A DNA stretch of 64,000 bases from Pelethousia sp034933245 (GCA_034933245.1 JAYFNX010000018.1:39432-103431); one strand, 5' to 3'. Positions 1 through 9,198 are shown, counted from the stretch's first letter. Numbers and translations are program-made. Notes: generated from the letters alone by a model not told the origin.

Positions 1-387
1 AGCGGCCAGATTCTGGACCCCGGCACATACGGCTCGGACGTTACCTATGAAAGCGCGTATGTGGAGGAAGGCTTCCGCATCGGCGTTCTGGGCGTGCTGG
101 TTTGCCTGGCGTTGGGCGCGGGGGCCGGGTTTATTGCCCGCGCCATCGTTCAACACATCTATAATAAAGATTTTAAGGCCGTATCCTACGCTTTCCGGGA
201 AAAAAGCAGCCTGAACCTCACCATAAACTCCAGCGTGTGCACTGGAAAATTCGTCACGACCCGGATCATCCCCAAGGCTGAAGATTCCAACCGCAGCGGT
301 GGGGGCGGCAGCTTTGGCGGCGGCGGCAGCGGCGTGCACCACTCTTCCGGCGGCGGCTCCCACGGTGGCGGGGGGCGCGGTTTTTAG
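1..387 (+). CDS. TPM/YgcG-like membrane protein, C-terminal part
   Basis: The frame is open from the first base and ends at 387, so only the last 128 residues are in the window. There is a short extracytoplasmic-looking stretch, one membrane segment (about residues 26-50), a soluble stretch of about 50 residues, and a tail of Gly-Gly-Gly-Ser runs with interspersed His that ends in Arg-Gly-Phe. This layout is typical of the C-terminus of TPM-domain (YgcG-like) proteins, whose N-terminal TPM domain would lie left of the window. The function of these proteins is uncertain. The family call rests on the tail layout alone. Confidence 0.6.
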   Translation, partial: SGQILDPGTYGSDVTYESAYVEEGFRIGVLGVLVCLALGAGAGFIARAIVQHIYNKDFKAVSYAFREKSSLNLTINSSVCTGKFVTTRIIPKAEDSNRSGGGGSFGGGGSGVHHSSGGGSHGGGGRGF

Positions 388-495
388 GATGTCCCTTTCC
401 CGGCGGCCTTAAGCGCATTCCTTCGTTTTTCCCTTGCGAGCTATGGGGCCTCCCGTTTTTAAAAAATTGCTTTGTTTTCCCTTGGTAGATAAAAG

Positions 496-531
496 AAGTC
501 CCCGCCGGAGACCGGCCGGGGACTTCCTTTT
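496..531 (-). terminator. hairpin after the DUF1540 gene
   Basis: Arms 496-508 and 512-525 pair almost perfectly (one bulge). T-rich DNA follows on both strands, so it can serve the DUF1540 gene on the minus strand and perhaps the TPM-like gene on the plus strand. Confidence 0.6.
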
Positions 532-542
532 CTTTTACCGCG

Positions 543-716
543 TTAGCGCGCCTTATAGCTTCCACACAAGCTCTCGTCGCATGCTTCACCCGTATGGCAT
601 CCGCTCATGGGTTCCACATCGATGCGGTCGAGATCGCAGCTTTGGCCACTTTTGTTGTATGCGCAACTCGTCACGCGGCAGCCAATCGTTTGGCAGCCAA
701 CCTTGGACTTAGACAT
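543..716 (-). CDS. DUF1540 small Cys-rich protein, 57 aa
   Basis: ATG at 716 is preceded by a GGGAGG ribosome site. The 57-residue product has seven cysteines (8, 13, 18, 27, 40, 46, 51) and the DUF1540 pattern: Cys-x4-Cys-x4-Cys-Ala-Tyr-Asn followed by a spaced Cys and an Ile-Asp-Val segment. DUF1540 proteins are small, probably metal-binding proteins common in Clostridia, with no settled function. The gene is monocistronic: a terminator hairpin lies just downstream and lplA ends 75 bp upstream. Confidence 0.85.
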   Translation of the reverse strand: MSKSKVGCQTIGCRVTSCAYNKSGQSCDLDRIDVEPMSGCHTGEACDESLCGSYKAR

Positions 717-791
717 ACACTACCTCCCGTACTTGGTAGCTCTAGTATGCTTCCGGGGGCAAGGTTTATGTTAGGGAATAAATGGAAGGGT

Positions 792-1760
792 CTATATCTG
801 CACCTGCCGCAGCCAGTCCGCCAGATCCGCGCCCTCTGCGCCGCCCAACTCCGAAGCGGCCGCCGCCAGTTCCTCCGGCGCAAAGCGAACGTTTCGCAAG
901 GCGGCCGGAATGCCCAGAATAAACGCCTCATCCATGGCATCGCTGTAGACATGCGCATCCAAGATGCGCCCTTGGGAAAGGGCGAGCTGCAGCGTTATGC
1001 CGCCCCAGGCAAACCTGGTTTCCAGCTCCAGATCGAAGGTGGGCGAGCTTCCCATCCGCCATTCCCAGGAACTGTATTTTTCTTGTTTTTTTTCTAAAAT
1101 ATTTTGATCCAAATCCGTTTCTTGCAGCGTGGTATACGCCCCGTATTCCTTCTCGAACGCGGCCATCACGGCTTGCCGCACGGCCGCAACCGTGAGCCCC
1201 GGCACGCATTCCGCCAGGTTGCACACCCGGCTGCGCACGCTTTCCACGCCCTTGGCCGCCAGCTTTGCCTTGGAGGGCATCAGATAAGCCGAGAGCTTGC
1301 TCATATCCACATCCACCAGGATGGTGCCGTGATGCATGCCCGTCTCTTGGGAATAGCGGAAGGCGTTCCCGGAAAATTTGGCGCCGCTATCCGTCACAAT
1401 GTCGTTTCGGCCCGTAAAATCCGCGGCGATGCCCAAGCTGCGGACCGCCTGGATAATTACGCCAAGCTGCCGCCTTAAATCATAGGCAGCGCGGGGGGTG
1501 ATGAAGGTGAAGTTCAAATTCCCCATATCATGAAATACCGCGCCGCCGCCGGAGGAACGCCGGGCCAGCCGGCCGCCCGCCGCCTCCAGCGCCTCAATGC
1601 GGCATTCTTTCCATGCGTTCTGGTTGCGGCCAATAACCACCGTGTTCTGGTTCTGCCATAAATACAGGCACGTGCCACCGCCGGTCCTCTCAAAAAGAAG
1701 TTCTTCCAGGGCTAAATTGCGCCAGGGATTTATGCATCCGGTGTCTATAAAATGATTCAT
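792..1760 (-). CDS. lplA: lipoate-protein ligase A
   Basis: This 322-residue cytosolic enzyme activates free lipoate with ATP and transfers it to lipoyl domains (glycine cleavage H protein or 2-oxoacid dehydrogenase E2). The N-terminal catalytic domain shows the family's RRSSGGGAVFHD motif (residues 67-78), the catalytic-lysine motif KFSGNAFR (Lys128) and the HHGTILVDVD motif (about 143-152). The C-terminal accessory domain is present. ATG at 1760 follows a purine-rich site. It is divergent from the glycogen operon. No lipB or lipA was seen in the window, so a salvage role is inferred. Confidence 0.92.
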   Translation of the reverse strand: MNHFIDTGCINPWRNLALEELLFERTGGGTCLYLWQNQNTVVIGRNQNAWKECRIEALEAAGGRLARRSSGGGAVFHDMGNLNFTFITPRAAYDLRRQLGVIIQAVRSLGIAADFTGRNDIVTDSGAKFSGNAFRYSQETGMHHGTILVDVDMSKLSAYLMPSKAKLAAKGVESVRSRVCNLAECVPGLTVAAVRQAVMAAFEKEYGAYTTLQETDLDQNILEKKQEKYSSWEWRMGSSPTFDLELETRFAWGGITLQLALSQGRILDAHVYSDAMDEAFILGIPAALRNVRFAPEELAAAASELGGAEGADLADWLRQVQI

Positions 1761-1912
1761 CCGCGTACCTGCCTTGCTTTTTTTGTTAAATATTACTATA
1801 CTAGAGTTAGAAGGAGGCGTGATATCCCTACCTGTGCGTTATGTGCGTTACTCCCTAAGTATATTACATATTTTTCTACCAAACAAACCATTTTTCCCTG
1901 GGCTCTCCATCC

Positions 1913-1942
1913 TTGCCTTGATGGGCCCATTGATGATAAAAT
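1913..1942 (+). promoter_or_regulatory. promoter of the glg operon
   Basis: TTGCCT (1913-1918), an 18-bp spacer and TAAAAT (1937-1942) with an extended -10 TG at 1934-1935. It lies about 60 bp before the glgB start in the 239-bp gap divergent from lplA. Confidence 0.5.
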
Positions 1943-1999
1943 GTAAAAATGAAATTGCAAGGTCTATTGCCATCAAAAAAGTGATATGCGAGGTCAGCT

Positions 2000-3862
2000 T
2001 TGAACACGAATATCAGTCAAAAAGATCTATATTTGTGGGGTGAAGGTACAAACATATATTCCTACCTGACTTTTGGCTGTCATGCCGTTGAAATAGACGG
2101 AAATCCCGCTTTTCGCTTTGCCGTTTGGGCCCCAAACGCGCAAAGCGTAAGCGTAGTTGGCAGCTTCAACGGGTGGAATCCGGATGCCGACCCCATGGAG
2201 GAAATTGAGACCACAGGCGTTTGGCAGGCCTTTATCGGCATCGCCCACAAGGGAGATACCTACAAATACGCCATTCACACCTATGACGGCCAGCTGCTTT
2301 ACAAGGCGGATCCCTTCGCCTTTGCAAGCCAGCTTCGGCCCAACACCGCCTCCGTCATTTGGGATACGGGAGGATACGTCTGGCGGGACAGCGTCTATAT
2401 GGCTCGCAGGGCCATGCTGGACCATCACAGCGCTCCCATGAACATTTACGAAGTGCATCCCGGCTCCTGGAAGCTGGAGCTTGGTTTTGACGAGTTGAGC
2501 GAGGAACTGGTGCGCTACGTGGCGGATATGGGATACACCCATATCGAGCTTATGCCCGTTTGTGAATACCCCTTGGACGATAGCTGGGGCTATCAGATCA
2601 CGGGGTATTATTCCATTACGGCCCGCTATGGAACGCCCCAGCAGTTTAAGCACTTTGTGGATGTCTGCCACCAAAACGGCATCGGTGTGATTCTGGATTG
2701 GGTGCCCGCGCATTTTGCACGGGATGAGCAGGGCCTGCGCCGCTTTGACGGCACCCCCCTCTATGAGCACCCGGACCCCCGCCGCAGCGAGCAGCCCCAG
2801 TGGGGCACCATGCTCTTCAATTACGAAAAGAACGAGGTGCGCAGCTTTCTCATCTCCAACGCCATGTATTTCCTAAAAGAATACCATGTGGACGGCCTTC
2901 GGGTGGATGCGGTGAGCTGCATGCTATATCTGGACTATGGCCGGGAGGGGATGGATTGGCTGCCCAACCGGTACGGCGGCAAAGAAAACCTGGCGGCCAT
3001 CGAGATGTTCCGGCAGCTTTCCGTCGCCGTGCGCCGGGAAGCCCACGGCGCCATGTTGATCGCCGAGGAGAGCACCGCTTTTACCAATGTTACCGCGCCC
3101 CCGGAGGAAGGGGGCCTGGGATTCGATTACAAATGGAACATGGGCTGGATGAACGATACCCTTTCCTATATGTCCATGGACAGTCTCTTTCGCAAATGGC
3201 ACCATGACCAGGTGACCTTCTCCATGTGCTATACCTTTTCCGAGCACTATATTCTTCCCCTTTCTCATGACGAGGTGGTGCATGGAAAATTCTCTCTCAT
3301 CGGCCGTATGCCCGGCGAATATGAGGATAAATTCCGCCAGCTCCGGCTGCTGATGATGTACCAGTTCGCCCATCCCGGCAAAAAGCTCAACTTCATGGGC
3401 AACGAGTTCGGCCAATTTATCGAATGGGATTTCAGGCGGCCTTTGGATTGGTTCCTGCTCGGCTACCCTTCCCATGGCGACATGCAGATATTCTCCCGCC
3501 AACTCAACCGCTTTTACGCCAAGACCCCCGCCCTCTATGAACAGGATGATGATTGGCGTGGCTTTGAGTGGCTCACCGTAGAGGACAGCACCCATAGCAT
3601 TTTGGTATTTCTCCGGCGGGACAGCAAAGGCAATGAACTTCTTTGCGCCTTCAATTTCACCCCCGTCAAGCACAACCCTTACCGCATCCGCCTGCCCCGT
3701 CCTTACGTGCTTACCCAGGCCATTTCCAACGTGGACCTTCGGGAGATCACGGGTGTGCGCAGCGAAGCGGACGCATATGGGGACGAATATGTGGACATCA
3801 TGCTTTCGCCTTATGAGGCGGTATATTATTATCTAAAGGCGCAGCATCGGCCCCAGCACTGA
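2000..3862 (+). CDS. glgB: 1,4-alpha-glucan branching enzyme
   Basis: This 620-residue GH13 enzyme makes the alpha-1,6 branches of glycogen. It has an N-terminal CBM48-like domain (about residues 25-115, with the VVGSFNGW motif), the TIM-barrel with nucleophile Asp303 (GLRVDAVS), acid/base Glu356 (IAEEST) and Asp424 (LSHDEVVHGK), and a C-terminal beta domain. The start is TTG at 2000 with GAGG about 8 bases upstream; no in-frame ATG gives a full N-terminus. First gene of glgBCDA, 52 bp before glgC. Confidence 0.95.
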   Translation: MNTNISQKDLYLWGEGTNIYSYLTFGCHAVEIDGNPAFRFAVWAPNAQSVSVVGSFNGWNPDADPMEEIETTGVWQAFIGIAHKGDTYKYAIHTYDGQLLYKADPFAFASQLRPNTASVIWDTGGYVWRDSVYMARRAMLDHHSAPMNIYEVHPGSWKLELGFDELSEELVRYVADMGYTHIELMPVCEYPLDDSWGYQITGYYSITARYGTPQQFKHFVDVCHQNGIGVILDWVPAHFARDEQGLRRFDGTPLYEHPDPRRSEQPQWGTMLFNYEKNEVRSFLISNAMYFLKEYHVDGLRVDAVSCMLYLDYGREGMDWLPNRYGGKENLAAIEMFRQLSVAVRREAHGAMLIAEESTAFTNVTAPPEEGGLGFDYKWNMGWMNDTLSYMSMDSLFRKWHHDQVTFSMCYTFSEHYILPLSHDEVVHGKFSLIGRMPGEYEDKFRQLRLLMMYQFAHPGKKLNFMGNEFGQFIEWDFRRPLDWFLLGYPSHGDMQIFSRQLNRFYAKTPALYEQDDDWRGFEWLTVEDSTHSILVFLRRDSKGNELLCAFNFTPVKHNPYRIRLPRPYVLTQAISNVDLREITGVRSEADAYGDEYVDIMLSPYEAVYYYLKAQHRPQH

Positions 3863-3914
3863 CGACATCCTTTGGAAGCCGCGCTGCGACCAGGACAGGA
3901 GGGAGCGAACACCC

Positions 3915-5162
3915 ATGATTAAAAAGAAAGTCGTGGCCATGCTGCTGGCCGGGGGCCAGGGTAGCCGGCTAAGCGTGCTCACCAATCGGATGGCAAAGCC
4001 GGCAGTACCCTTTGGCGGGCGATACCGTATTATCGATTTCCCCCTCTCCAACTGCGTCAATTCCGATATTAATACCGTGGGCGTTCTGACCCAATATGAA
4101 CCCATGGAACTCAACGCCTATATCGGCACGGGCCAGGCCTGGGATCTAGATCGAAACAATGGCGGTGTTTTCGTGCTACCGCCCTATGTATCCGGCAACC
4201 GGGGGCAATGGTACTCCGGCACCGCAAACGCCATATACCAAAACATCGCCTTCATTGAGCAGTATGATCCCGAGCATGTGCTAATTCTCTCTGGGGATCA
4301 CATCTATAAAATGGATTATGCCAAGATGCTGGAGGAGCACATAGCCACCGGCGCGGATGCCACCATCGCCGTGCGCGCCGTGCCCCTGGAAGAAGCGCAT
4401 CGCTTCGGCATCATGAATACGGATTCTGCCAACAACATCGTGGAGTTCGAGGAAAAGCCCCTGCATCCCCGAAGCAACAAGGCTTCCATGGGCATCTACA
4501 TCTTCTCCTGGCCCATTCTTCGAAGCTATCTCACGGAGGACGAAAAGGATCCGGCTTCCGAAGGCGATTTCGGCAAAAACATCATACCCAGAATGATCGC
4601 CGCAGGCTGCAAAATGCACGCCTATGAATTCAACAGCTACTGGACGGATGTGGGTACCGTGCAGAGCCTTTGGGAGGCCAACATGGATATCATCTCGGAC
4701 CCGCCCCTTTTGGATCTTTCCAGCCAGATATGGAATGATAAACCCTGGCGGATCTACAGCAAGTCCCCCATTATGCCGCCCCATTGCGTGGGAAAGAATG
4801 CCAGCATCAAGGAATCCCTCATCACAGAGGGTTGCAACATCCTGGGCGAGGTTTCCCACAGCGTCATATTCGTGGGAGTCACCATTGAGGAAGGGGCCCG
4901 CGTATCGGACTGCGTGCTCATGCCGGGCGCAAAAATATGCCGGGGCGCGATTTTGCGCAAGGCCATTGTGGGCGAAAATTCCATCGTAGGAGAGGGCGCC
5001 GTGGTGGGCGCCGAGCGACTTCCTTCAGATGGAAATTACGACACTTCTCTCACAGGGGACATTACCTTGATCGCCAGCGGTACGGAAATTGCGCGGCGCA
5101 GCCGGGTGCCGGTGGGTATGATCGTCAACACAGGCAAATACGGCAGCAATAAGGAGGTGTAG
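3915..5162 (+). CDS. glgC: glucose-1-phosphate adenylyltransferase, catalytic subunit
   Basis: Makes ADP-glucose from glucose-1-phosphate and ATP, the committed step of glycogen synthesis. The 415-residue protein has the nucleotidyltransferase domain with the intact Ala-Gly-Gly-x-Gly-x-Arg-Leu motif near residues 13-20, PFGGRYRIIDF, and a C-terminal left-handed beta-helix. An AGGAGGGAG ribosome site lies about 12 bases before ATG. Only 3 bp separate it from glgD; in Firmicutes GlgC and GlgD form a hetero-oligomer. Confidence 0.96.
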   Translation: MIKKKVVAMLLAGGQGSRLSVLTNRMAKPAVPFGGRYRIIDFPLSNCVNSDINTVGVLTQYEPMELNAYIGTGQAWDLDRNNGGVFVLPPYVSGNRGQWYSGTANAIYQNIAFIEQYDPEHVLILSGDHIYKMDYAKMLEEHIATGADATIAVRAVPLEEAHRFGIMNTDSANNIVEFEEKPLHPRSNKASMGIYIFSWPILRSYLTEDEKDPASEGDFGKNIIPRMIAAGCKMHAYEFNSYWTDVGTVQSLWEANMDIISDPPLLDLSSQIWNDKPWRIYSKSPIMPPHCVGKNASIKESLITEGCNILGEVSHSVIFVGVTIEEGARVSDCVLMPGAKICRGAILRKAIVGENSIVGEGAVVGAERLPSDGNYDTSLTGDITLIASGTEIARRSRVPVGMIVNTGKYGSNKEV

Positions 5163-5165
5163 GCT

Positions 5166-6290
5166 ATGCAGGGCAACGTATTCGGCTTGATCTATACGGG
5201 AGAGTCCAGCATGCAGCTTCGGGATCTCACCTATTCCCGCTCCGTGGCGGCCGTGCCCTTTGCCGGGCGTTACCGCTGCATCGACTTTGTGCTTTCCTCC
5301 CTGGTAAACACGGGCATCTCCAACGTGGGCATTATCACCCAAAAGAACTATCACTCCCTCATGGATCACCTTGGTTCGGGCAAGGAGTGGGAGTTGCACC
5401 GCAAGCACGATGGGCTTTTCATTCTGCCGCCCTTCGTCACCCATGACAATACGGGCATTTACAAGGGGACCTTGGATGCGCTACGCTCCGTGCTGGGTTA
5501 TATACGCCGCAGCGCCCAGCGCTATGTGATCCTCACGGGGAGCCATACCGTTTTCAACACCACCTTCCGGGATATGGTGGATCAACACATCCAAACCGGC
5601 GCGGACATCACCATCATGTACAACGATGTGCCCACGGGCCACAATGACGACCAGTTCGACGAACTCCGCATGGAGCTGGACGATACGGGCAGGGTTACGG
5701 ATCTGCAATTGAACCCTTACCGGCCCAGCAGTAGCCATTCTTCCTGTGATGTGTTCATTCTGGAAAAAGCCCTGCTGGAATACCTCATCGAGGAAGCCGC
5801 CAGCCATGGCTGCACGGATTTTATCCGGGACGTGCTTCTGCGCAAGGTAAGCACCCTCAAGCTGTACGGCTGGCGTTACGACGGCTATATCGGCTGCCTC
5901 AGTTCCATCGCCTCCTACTTCACCCACAATATGAACGTGTTGGAAAAACAGGTGCGGGACGATTTGTTTAACCCCGACCATCCCATATATACCAAGGTAA
6001 AGGATGAGGTTCCGTCCCGTTACCTTTCCACCGCCAACGTAAAGAACAGCCTGGTAGCGGACGGCTGCGTGATTGAGGGAGAAGTGGACTCCTGCGTCCT
6101 TTTCCGGGGCGTGAAGGTAGCAAAGGGCACCAAGCTTACCAACTGCCTGGTTCTTCAGGGCTGTGATATTCAGGATGGTTGTGATCTGGACCATGTAATC
6201 TTGGATAAGGGCTGCACCGTGCACAGCGGAAGGCGGTTGGCCGGATATGAAAGCTTTCCGGTCATCATCCGCAAGGGCAGCAACATTTAA
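5166..6290 (+). CDS. glgD: GlgD, regulatory subunit of ADP-glucose pyrophosphorylase
   Basis: 374-residue GlgC paralogue. It keeps the fold and the PFAGRYRCIDF segment but lacks the glycine-rich nucleotide-binding motif: the N-terminus reads Leu-Ile-Tyr-Thr-Gly-Glu-Ser. This is the normal state for GlgD, which boosts GlgC rather than catalysing on its own. A C-terminal beta-helix is present. A strong AAGGAGGTG site spans the glgC stop region, so the two are translationally linked. A 122-bp gap with a nested hairpin separates it from glgA. Confidence 0.94.
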   Translation: MQGNVFGLIYTGESSMQLRDLTYSRSVAAVPFAGRYRCIDFVLSSLVNTGISNVGIITQKNYHSLMDHLGSGKEWELHRKHDGLFILPPFVTHDNTGIYKGTLDALRSVLGYIRRSAQRYVILTGSHTVFNTTFRDMVDQHIQTGADITIMYNDVPTGHNDDQFDELRMELDDTGRVTDLQLNPYRPSSSHSSCDVFILEKALLEYLIEEAASHGCTDFIRDVLLRKVSTLKLYGWRYDGYIGCLSSIASYFTHNMNVLEKQVRDDLFNPDHPIYTKVKDEVPSRYLSTANVKNSLVADGCVIEGEVDSCVLFRGVKVAKGTKLTNCLVLQGCDIQDGCDLDHVILDKGCTVHSGRRLAGYESFPVIIRKGSNI

Positions 6291-6308
6291 TTTTTCCAAG
6301 TTAATTCC

Positions 6309-6355
6309 GGGCGGTTTCCGCGCCTCTCGCAGAGGGGCTTGCGCGGCAGCCGCCC
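6309..6355 (+). repeat. nested hairpin in the glgD-glgA gap
   Basis: Three stacked paired segments: GGGCGG with CCGCCC, CCGCGC with GCGCGG, and CTCT with AGAG around a short loop. No T-run follows, so it is not a standard terminator. It may stabilise or process the glgBCD part of the mRNA. Confidence 0.55.
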
Positions 6356-6412
6356 AAGGTATATATTGTGGGATATAGAACCAAGGAGCGCCGCAAGCAA
6401 GAAAGGAGCCCT

Positions 6413-7999
6413 ATGCCAGAAAAAACGCCCATTCGGCCCATTCAATCCCCTGTACCCGCTGTGATTTTTGCCACGCAGCCCGTGCCTGTCACCCAAGAAG
6501 CCCTGCCCGTCCACCCCGTGCGGCCCGCCCAAAAGCAGACGCCCAAGTGGCCGGACCCGGCCAGGCCTGTCCGGGTGCTTTTTGCCGCCAGCGAGTGCGT
6601 GCCGTTCGTAAAGACGGGTGGGCTGGCGGATGTTCTCGGCGCGCTGCCCAAGGAGCTGAAAAAGCTCGGCGCGGATGTGCGGGTGATTTTGCCGAAATAT
6701 ACCTCGATCCCCGATGAATTTAAGCGCCGCATGATCCATGTGTGCGATTTTCCCATCCCGTTGGGCTGGCGCAGCCAATATTGCGGCATTGAAGCCCTGG
6801 AGATGGACGGCCTTACGTATTATTTTGTGGATAACGAATATTACTTCGGCCGGAGCTATATCTACGGCCACGCCTGCAACGACGAGGCCGAACGCTTTGC
6901 TTTCTTTTCCAAGGCCGTTTTGGACTGCATGCCCCACATCGGTTTTTTCCCGGATGTGCTCCATGCGCATGATTGGCAGGCCGCTATGTCGGTGGCGCTC
7001 TTAAAGCTCCAATACAACTGCCTGGTGGATTATGCCCGCATCCGTGCCCTCTTCACCATCCACAACCTGCGCTATCAGGGCGTGTTCGAATGGCCCTTTG
7101 TATCCGAGCTTTTAAGCCTGGGGGGCGGCTGCTTCCATCAGGACTGCCTGGAATATTACGGAAAAACCAATTTCATGAAGGCCGCCCTTGTTTTGGCGGA
7201 CGCCGTCACCACCGTGAGCCCTTCCTATGCTACGGAAATCCAGTCCGGCGGCTATGGCGAAACCCTGGATGGGGTGCTCCGGGCCCGGGGGCGGGTTAGC
7301 GGCATTCTTAACGGCTTGGACGAATCCCTCTACGATCCCGCTACGGATCCCCATACCGCCGCCCATTTCAGCGCGCGGGATATTGCCGGCAAAGCCCTTT
7401 GTAAAAAGGATCTGCAGGAGTATTTCAAGCTGGAGGCGGATCCGGACATTCCCCTTGTTGGCATGGTCACACGCCTTACGGATCAAAAAGGCCTGGATCT
7501 TATCGAGCAGGCCATCGAGCTGTTTATGGAGCGCCGTATGCAATTCGTGGTGCTGGGCACGGGAGAGCGCCGCTATGAGCAGCTTTTTTCCTGGGCGTGC
7601 TGGCGCTGGCCCGGCCGGATCGGCGCCTGGATGGAGCATAACCCGCCTATGGCAAGCCGGGTCTATGCGGGCAGCGATATGTTCCTGATGCCCTCCCAGT
7701 TCGAGCCCTGCGGCCTGGCACAGCTCATTGCCCTGCGCTACGGCTCCGTTCCCATTGTGCGGGAAACCGGCGGCCTAAAGGACAGTATTACGCCTTACAA
7801 TAAGTTTACAGACGAAGGCCTGGGCTTTACTTTTGGTTTCTACGACCTATGGGATATGTTGGGAGCCGTAGACCGGGCTCTGGAGACCTATTTCGACTCT
7901 CCGGCCGCCTGGCGCAGCCTACAGCTTCGTGGCATGCGCACCCACTTTACCTGGGATAAGAGTGCCAAGCAGTATCTGGATCTATATAAAAGCCTCTAA
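6413..7999 (+). CDS. glgA: glycogen synthase, ADP-glucose type
   Basis: GT5 glycosyltransferase that elongates alpha-1,4-glucan from ADP-glucose. ATG at 6413 is chosen because GAAAGGAG lies just upstream; a GTG 45 bases earlier has no such site. The 528-residue protein has the KTGGLADV substrate loop (Lys67) and a C-terminal GT-B domain with the FEPCGLAQL motif. A proline-rich extension of about 52 residues precedes the usual N-terminal strand (VRVLFAASE). Last gene of the glg operon, followed by a terminator. Confidence 0.95.
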   Translation: MPEKTPIRPIQSPVPAVIFATQPVPVTQEALPVHPVRPAQKQTPKWPDPARPVRVLFAASECVPFVKTGGLADVLGALPKELKKLGADVRVILPKYTSIPDEFKRRMIHVCDFPIPLGWRSQYCGIEALEMDGLTYYFVDNEYYFGRSYIYGHACNDEAERFAFFSKAVLDCMPHIGFFPDVLHAHDWQAAMSVALLKLQYNCLVDYARIRALFTIHNLRYQGVFEWPFVSELLSLGGGCFHQDCLEYYGKTNFMKAALVLADAVTTVSPSYATEIQSGGYGETLDGVLRARGRVSGILNGLDESLYDPATDPHTAAHFSARDIAGKALCKKDLQEYFKLEADPDIPLVGMVTRLTDQKGLDLIEQAIELFMERRMQFVVLGTGERRYEQLFSWACWRWPGRIGAWMEHNPPMASRVYAGSDMFLMPSQFEPCGLAQLIALRYGSVPIVRETGGLKDSITPYNKFTDEGLGFTFGFYDLWDMLGAVDRALETYFDSPAAWRSLQLRGMRTHFTWDKSAKQYLDLYKSL

Positions 8000-8054
8000 T
8001 TTTATCCTTCCAGCCTGCCCGCTCTTCCAGGCTTCATCCAAGCGGATAAAAGCA

Positions 8055-8090
8055 GCCCGGTCCATGCTGCATGGACCGGGCGTTTCTTTA
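8055..8090 (+). terminator. terminator of the glg operon
   Basis: Perfect 12-bp stem (8055-8066 with 8070-8081) around a 3-base loop, followed by GTTTCTTTAT. It lies between the convergent glgA and DUF3021 genes. Confidence 0.8.
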
Positions 8091-8103
8091 TGTTCCGGCG
8101 GCA

Positions 8104-8493
8104 TTATTTCTTTTCCAACCGTTCATTGGTGGTTTTGGCGCAATAGCGGCCGTAAAGCCAGGCGCCCAGGCTGATGATCAGGTAGATGACGATAAAAATG
8201 GGCAGCATCAGCAGCAATCTGGAGCCAAAGTGTTCTCCATAGCCCAGCAAAGATCCCGTTGCCAACGCGATACCGAAGCACAGAACGGCATGCAGGCCGA
8301 TCATGAGGGGCAGCGGCAGGGACTCGATATCATAGATCATCGAAGCGACGCCGCACAGGGCCGAGGCTGCCAGCCAGGCCATCACCTGCATAAGGGTGCT
8401 GTTTACCCCCCCCATGAGTGCCAGGCAGATCGTGGAAACCACGGAACCTATAGCCAGGCCCACGCCAATATGGATAACAAATTTTTTAAGCAT
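8104..8493 (-). CDS. DUF3021 membrane protein
   Basis: 129 residues with four predicted membrane segments and a charged C-terminus. This is the DUF3021 family, usually encoded next to a small LytTR regulator, as here: the LytTR stop is 2 bp upstream and its end carries the GAGGAAAA ribosome site. In such pairs the membrane protein is thought to control the regulator; this is family knowledge, not visible in the sequence. The ATG at 8493 gives the family's Met-Leu-Lys-Lys start. Confidence 0.8.
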   Translation of the reverse strand: MLKKFVIHIGVGLAIGSVVSTICLALMGGVNSTLMQVMAWLAASALCGVASMIYDIESLPLPLMIGLHAVLCFGIALATGSLLGYGEHFGSRLLLMLPIFIVIYLIISLGAWLYGRYCAKTTNERLEKK

Positions 8494-8495
8494 CT

Positions 8496-8945
8496 CTATT
8501 TTTCCTCCATTACATACTTGCGAAAATCCTTCATGTACTTGCGGGAGATGGTAAGCCGTGTTCTTCCATCTTTCAGCAGCGCCGTATAATTTCCGGAAAA
8601 CTCCGCTTCCACGCTGCGGATATGGTTTACATTGACCACCACGCTTTTGCTGATCTGCACAAAACCTCTGGCCCGCATCCAATCGCACAGCTCATAGAGC
8701 TTATGCCCGGCTTCGTAATCCTCCCCGCCCGTACGGGCATATACCTTGCTTGCCCTCGCCTCAAAGAAGCTGATATCGGACGGGTCCACGGGATACTCCT
8801 TTTCCTCCCGGCAAAGAAACATCTTTCCAGCCCCCCCGGCTCGTTGCAAGGCCGCTATTAGCGCCGTAACCTGCGGGCTCCCCAACTCCCCCCGTATGTA
8901 AACTTCCGGTTCTGCCAAGGGGGCTTGCTCCAGCGTGATTTTCAT
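8496..8945 (-). CDS. LytTR-domain transcriptional regulator
   Basis: A 149-residue stand-alone LytTR DNA-binding protein without a receiver domain. The LytTR domain covers about residues 40-147 and contains the typical FVQISKSVVVNVNHI and LTISRKYMKDFR segments. The ATG at 8945 was chosen; an in-frame GTG lies 18 bases upstream, and AGGAG would serve the ATG. It forms a two-gene unit with the DUF3021 gene and is probably autoregulated. Confidence 0.88.
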   Translation of the reverse strand: MKITLEQAPLAEPEVYIRGELGSPQVTALIAALQRAGGAGKMFLCREEKEYPVDPSDISFFEARASKVYARTGGEDYEAGHKLYELCDWMRARGFVQISKSVVVNVNHIRSVEAEFSGNYTALLKDGRTRLTISRKYMKDFRKYVMEEK

Positions 8946-8979
8946 CCTGCATCCGCTCCTCACAATTCCTTATGGTGCC

Positions 8980-9008
8980 AGTATACATAAAGGCGGCGGT
9001 TTTGTCTG
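8980..9008 (-). promoter_or_regulatory. promoter of the LytTR-DUF3021 unit
   Basis: On the minus strand, CAGACA (9003-9008), a 17-bp spacer and TATACT (8980-8985), about 35 bp before the LytTR ATG. Confidence 0.5.
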
Positions 9009-9167
9009 CTTGCTTTGCATAAGCGGTAATTTTTCCCCCATAAGCCGCATAAAGCGGGCTATGAAATCCGCCGGGACTTTGCCGGGGCGGCATCCGGGAT
9101 TATCTATGCCCTTTCTTCGGCGCAATTGTGACAATGTTGCAAAAGCCGTTTTCGCCAGGGCGTTTTA

Positions 9168-9176
9168 TGCTAAAAT
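9168..9176 (+). promoter_or_regulatory. extended -10 before the GH13 gene
   Basis: TGCTAAAAT at 9168-9176 is an extended -10 element without a good -35. A transcript start near 9183 favours the ATG at 9199 over the one at 9184. Confidence 0.45.
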
Positions 9177-9198
9177 AAAAGCCATGGAAGAAGGTTAT

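Noticed and set aside
61..387. Complete 108-residue protein starting at 61
   Set aside because: The frame is open to base 1 and the GTG at 61 has no ribosome site; the product is the C-terminus of a longer protein.
5166..6290. GlgD read as a decayed GlgC
   Set aside because: Loss of the glycine-rich motif is normal for Firmicute GlgD; the gene is intact and coupled to glgC.
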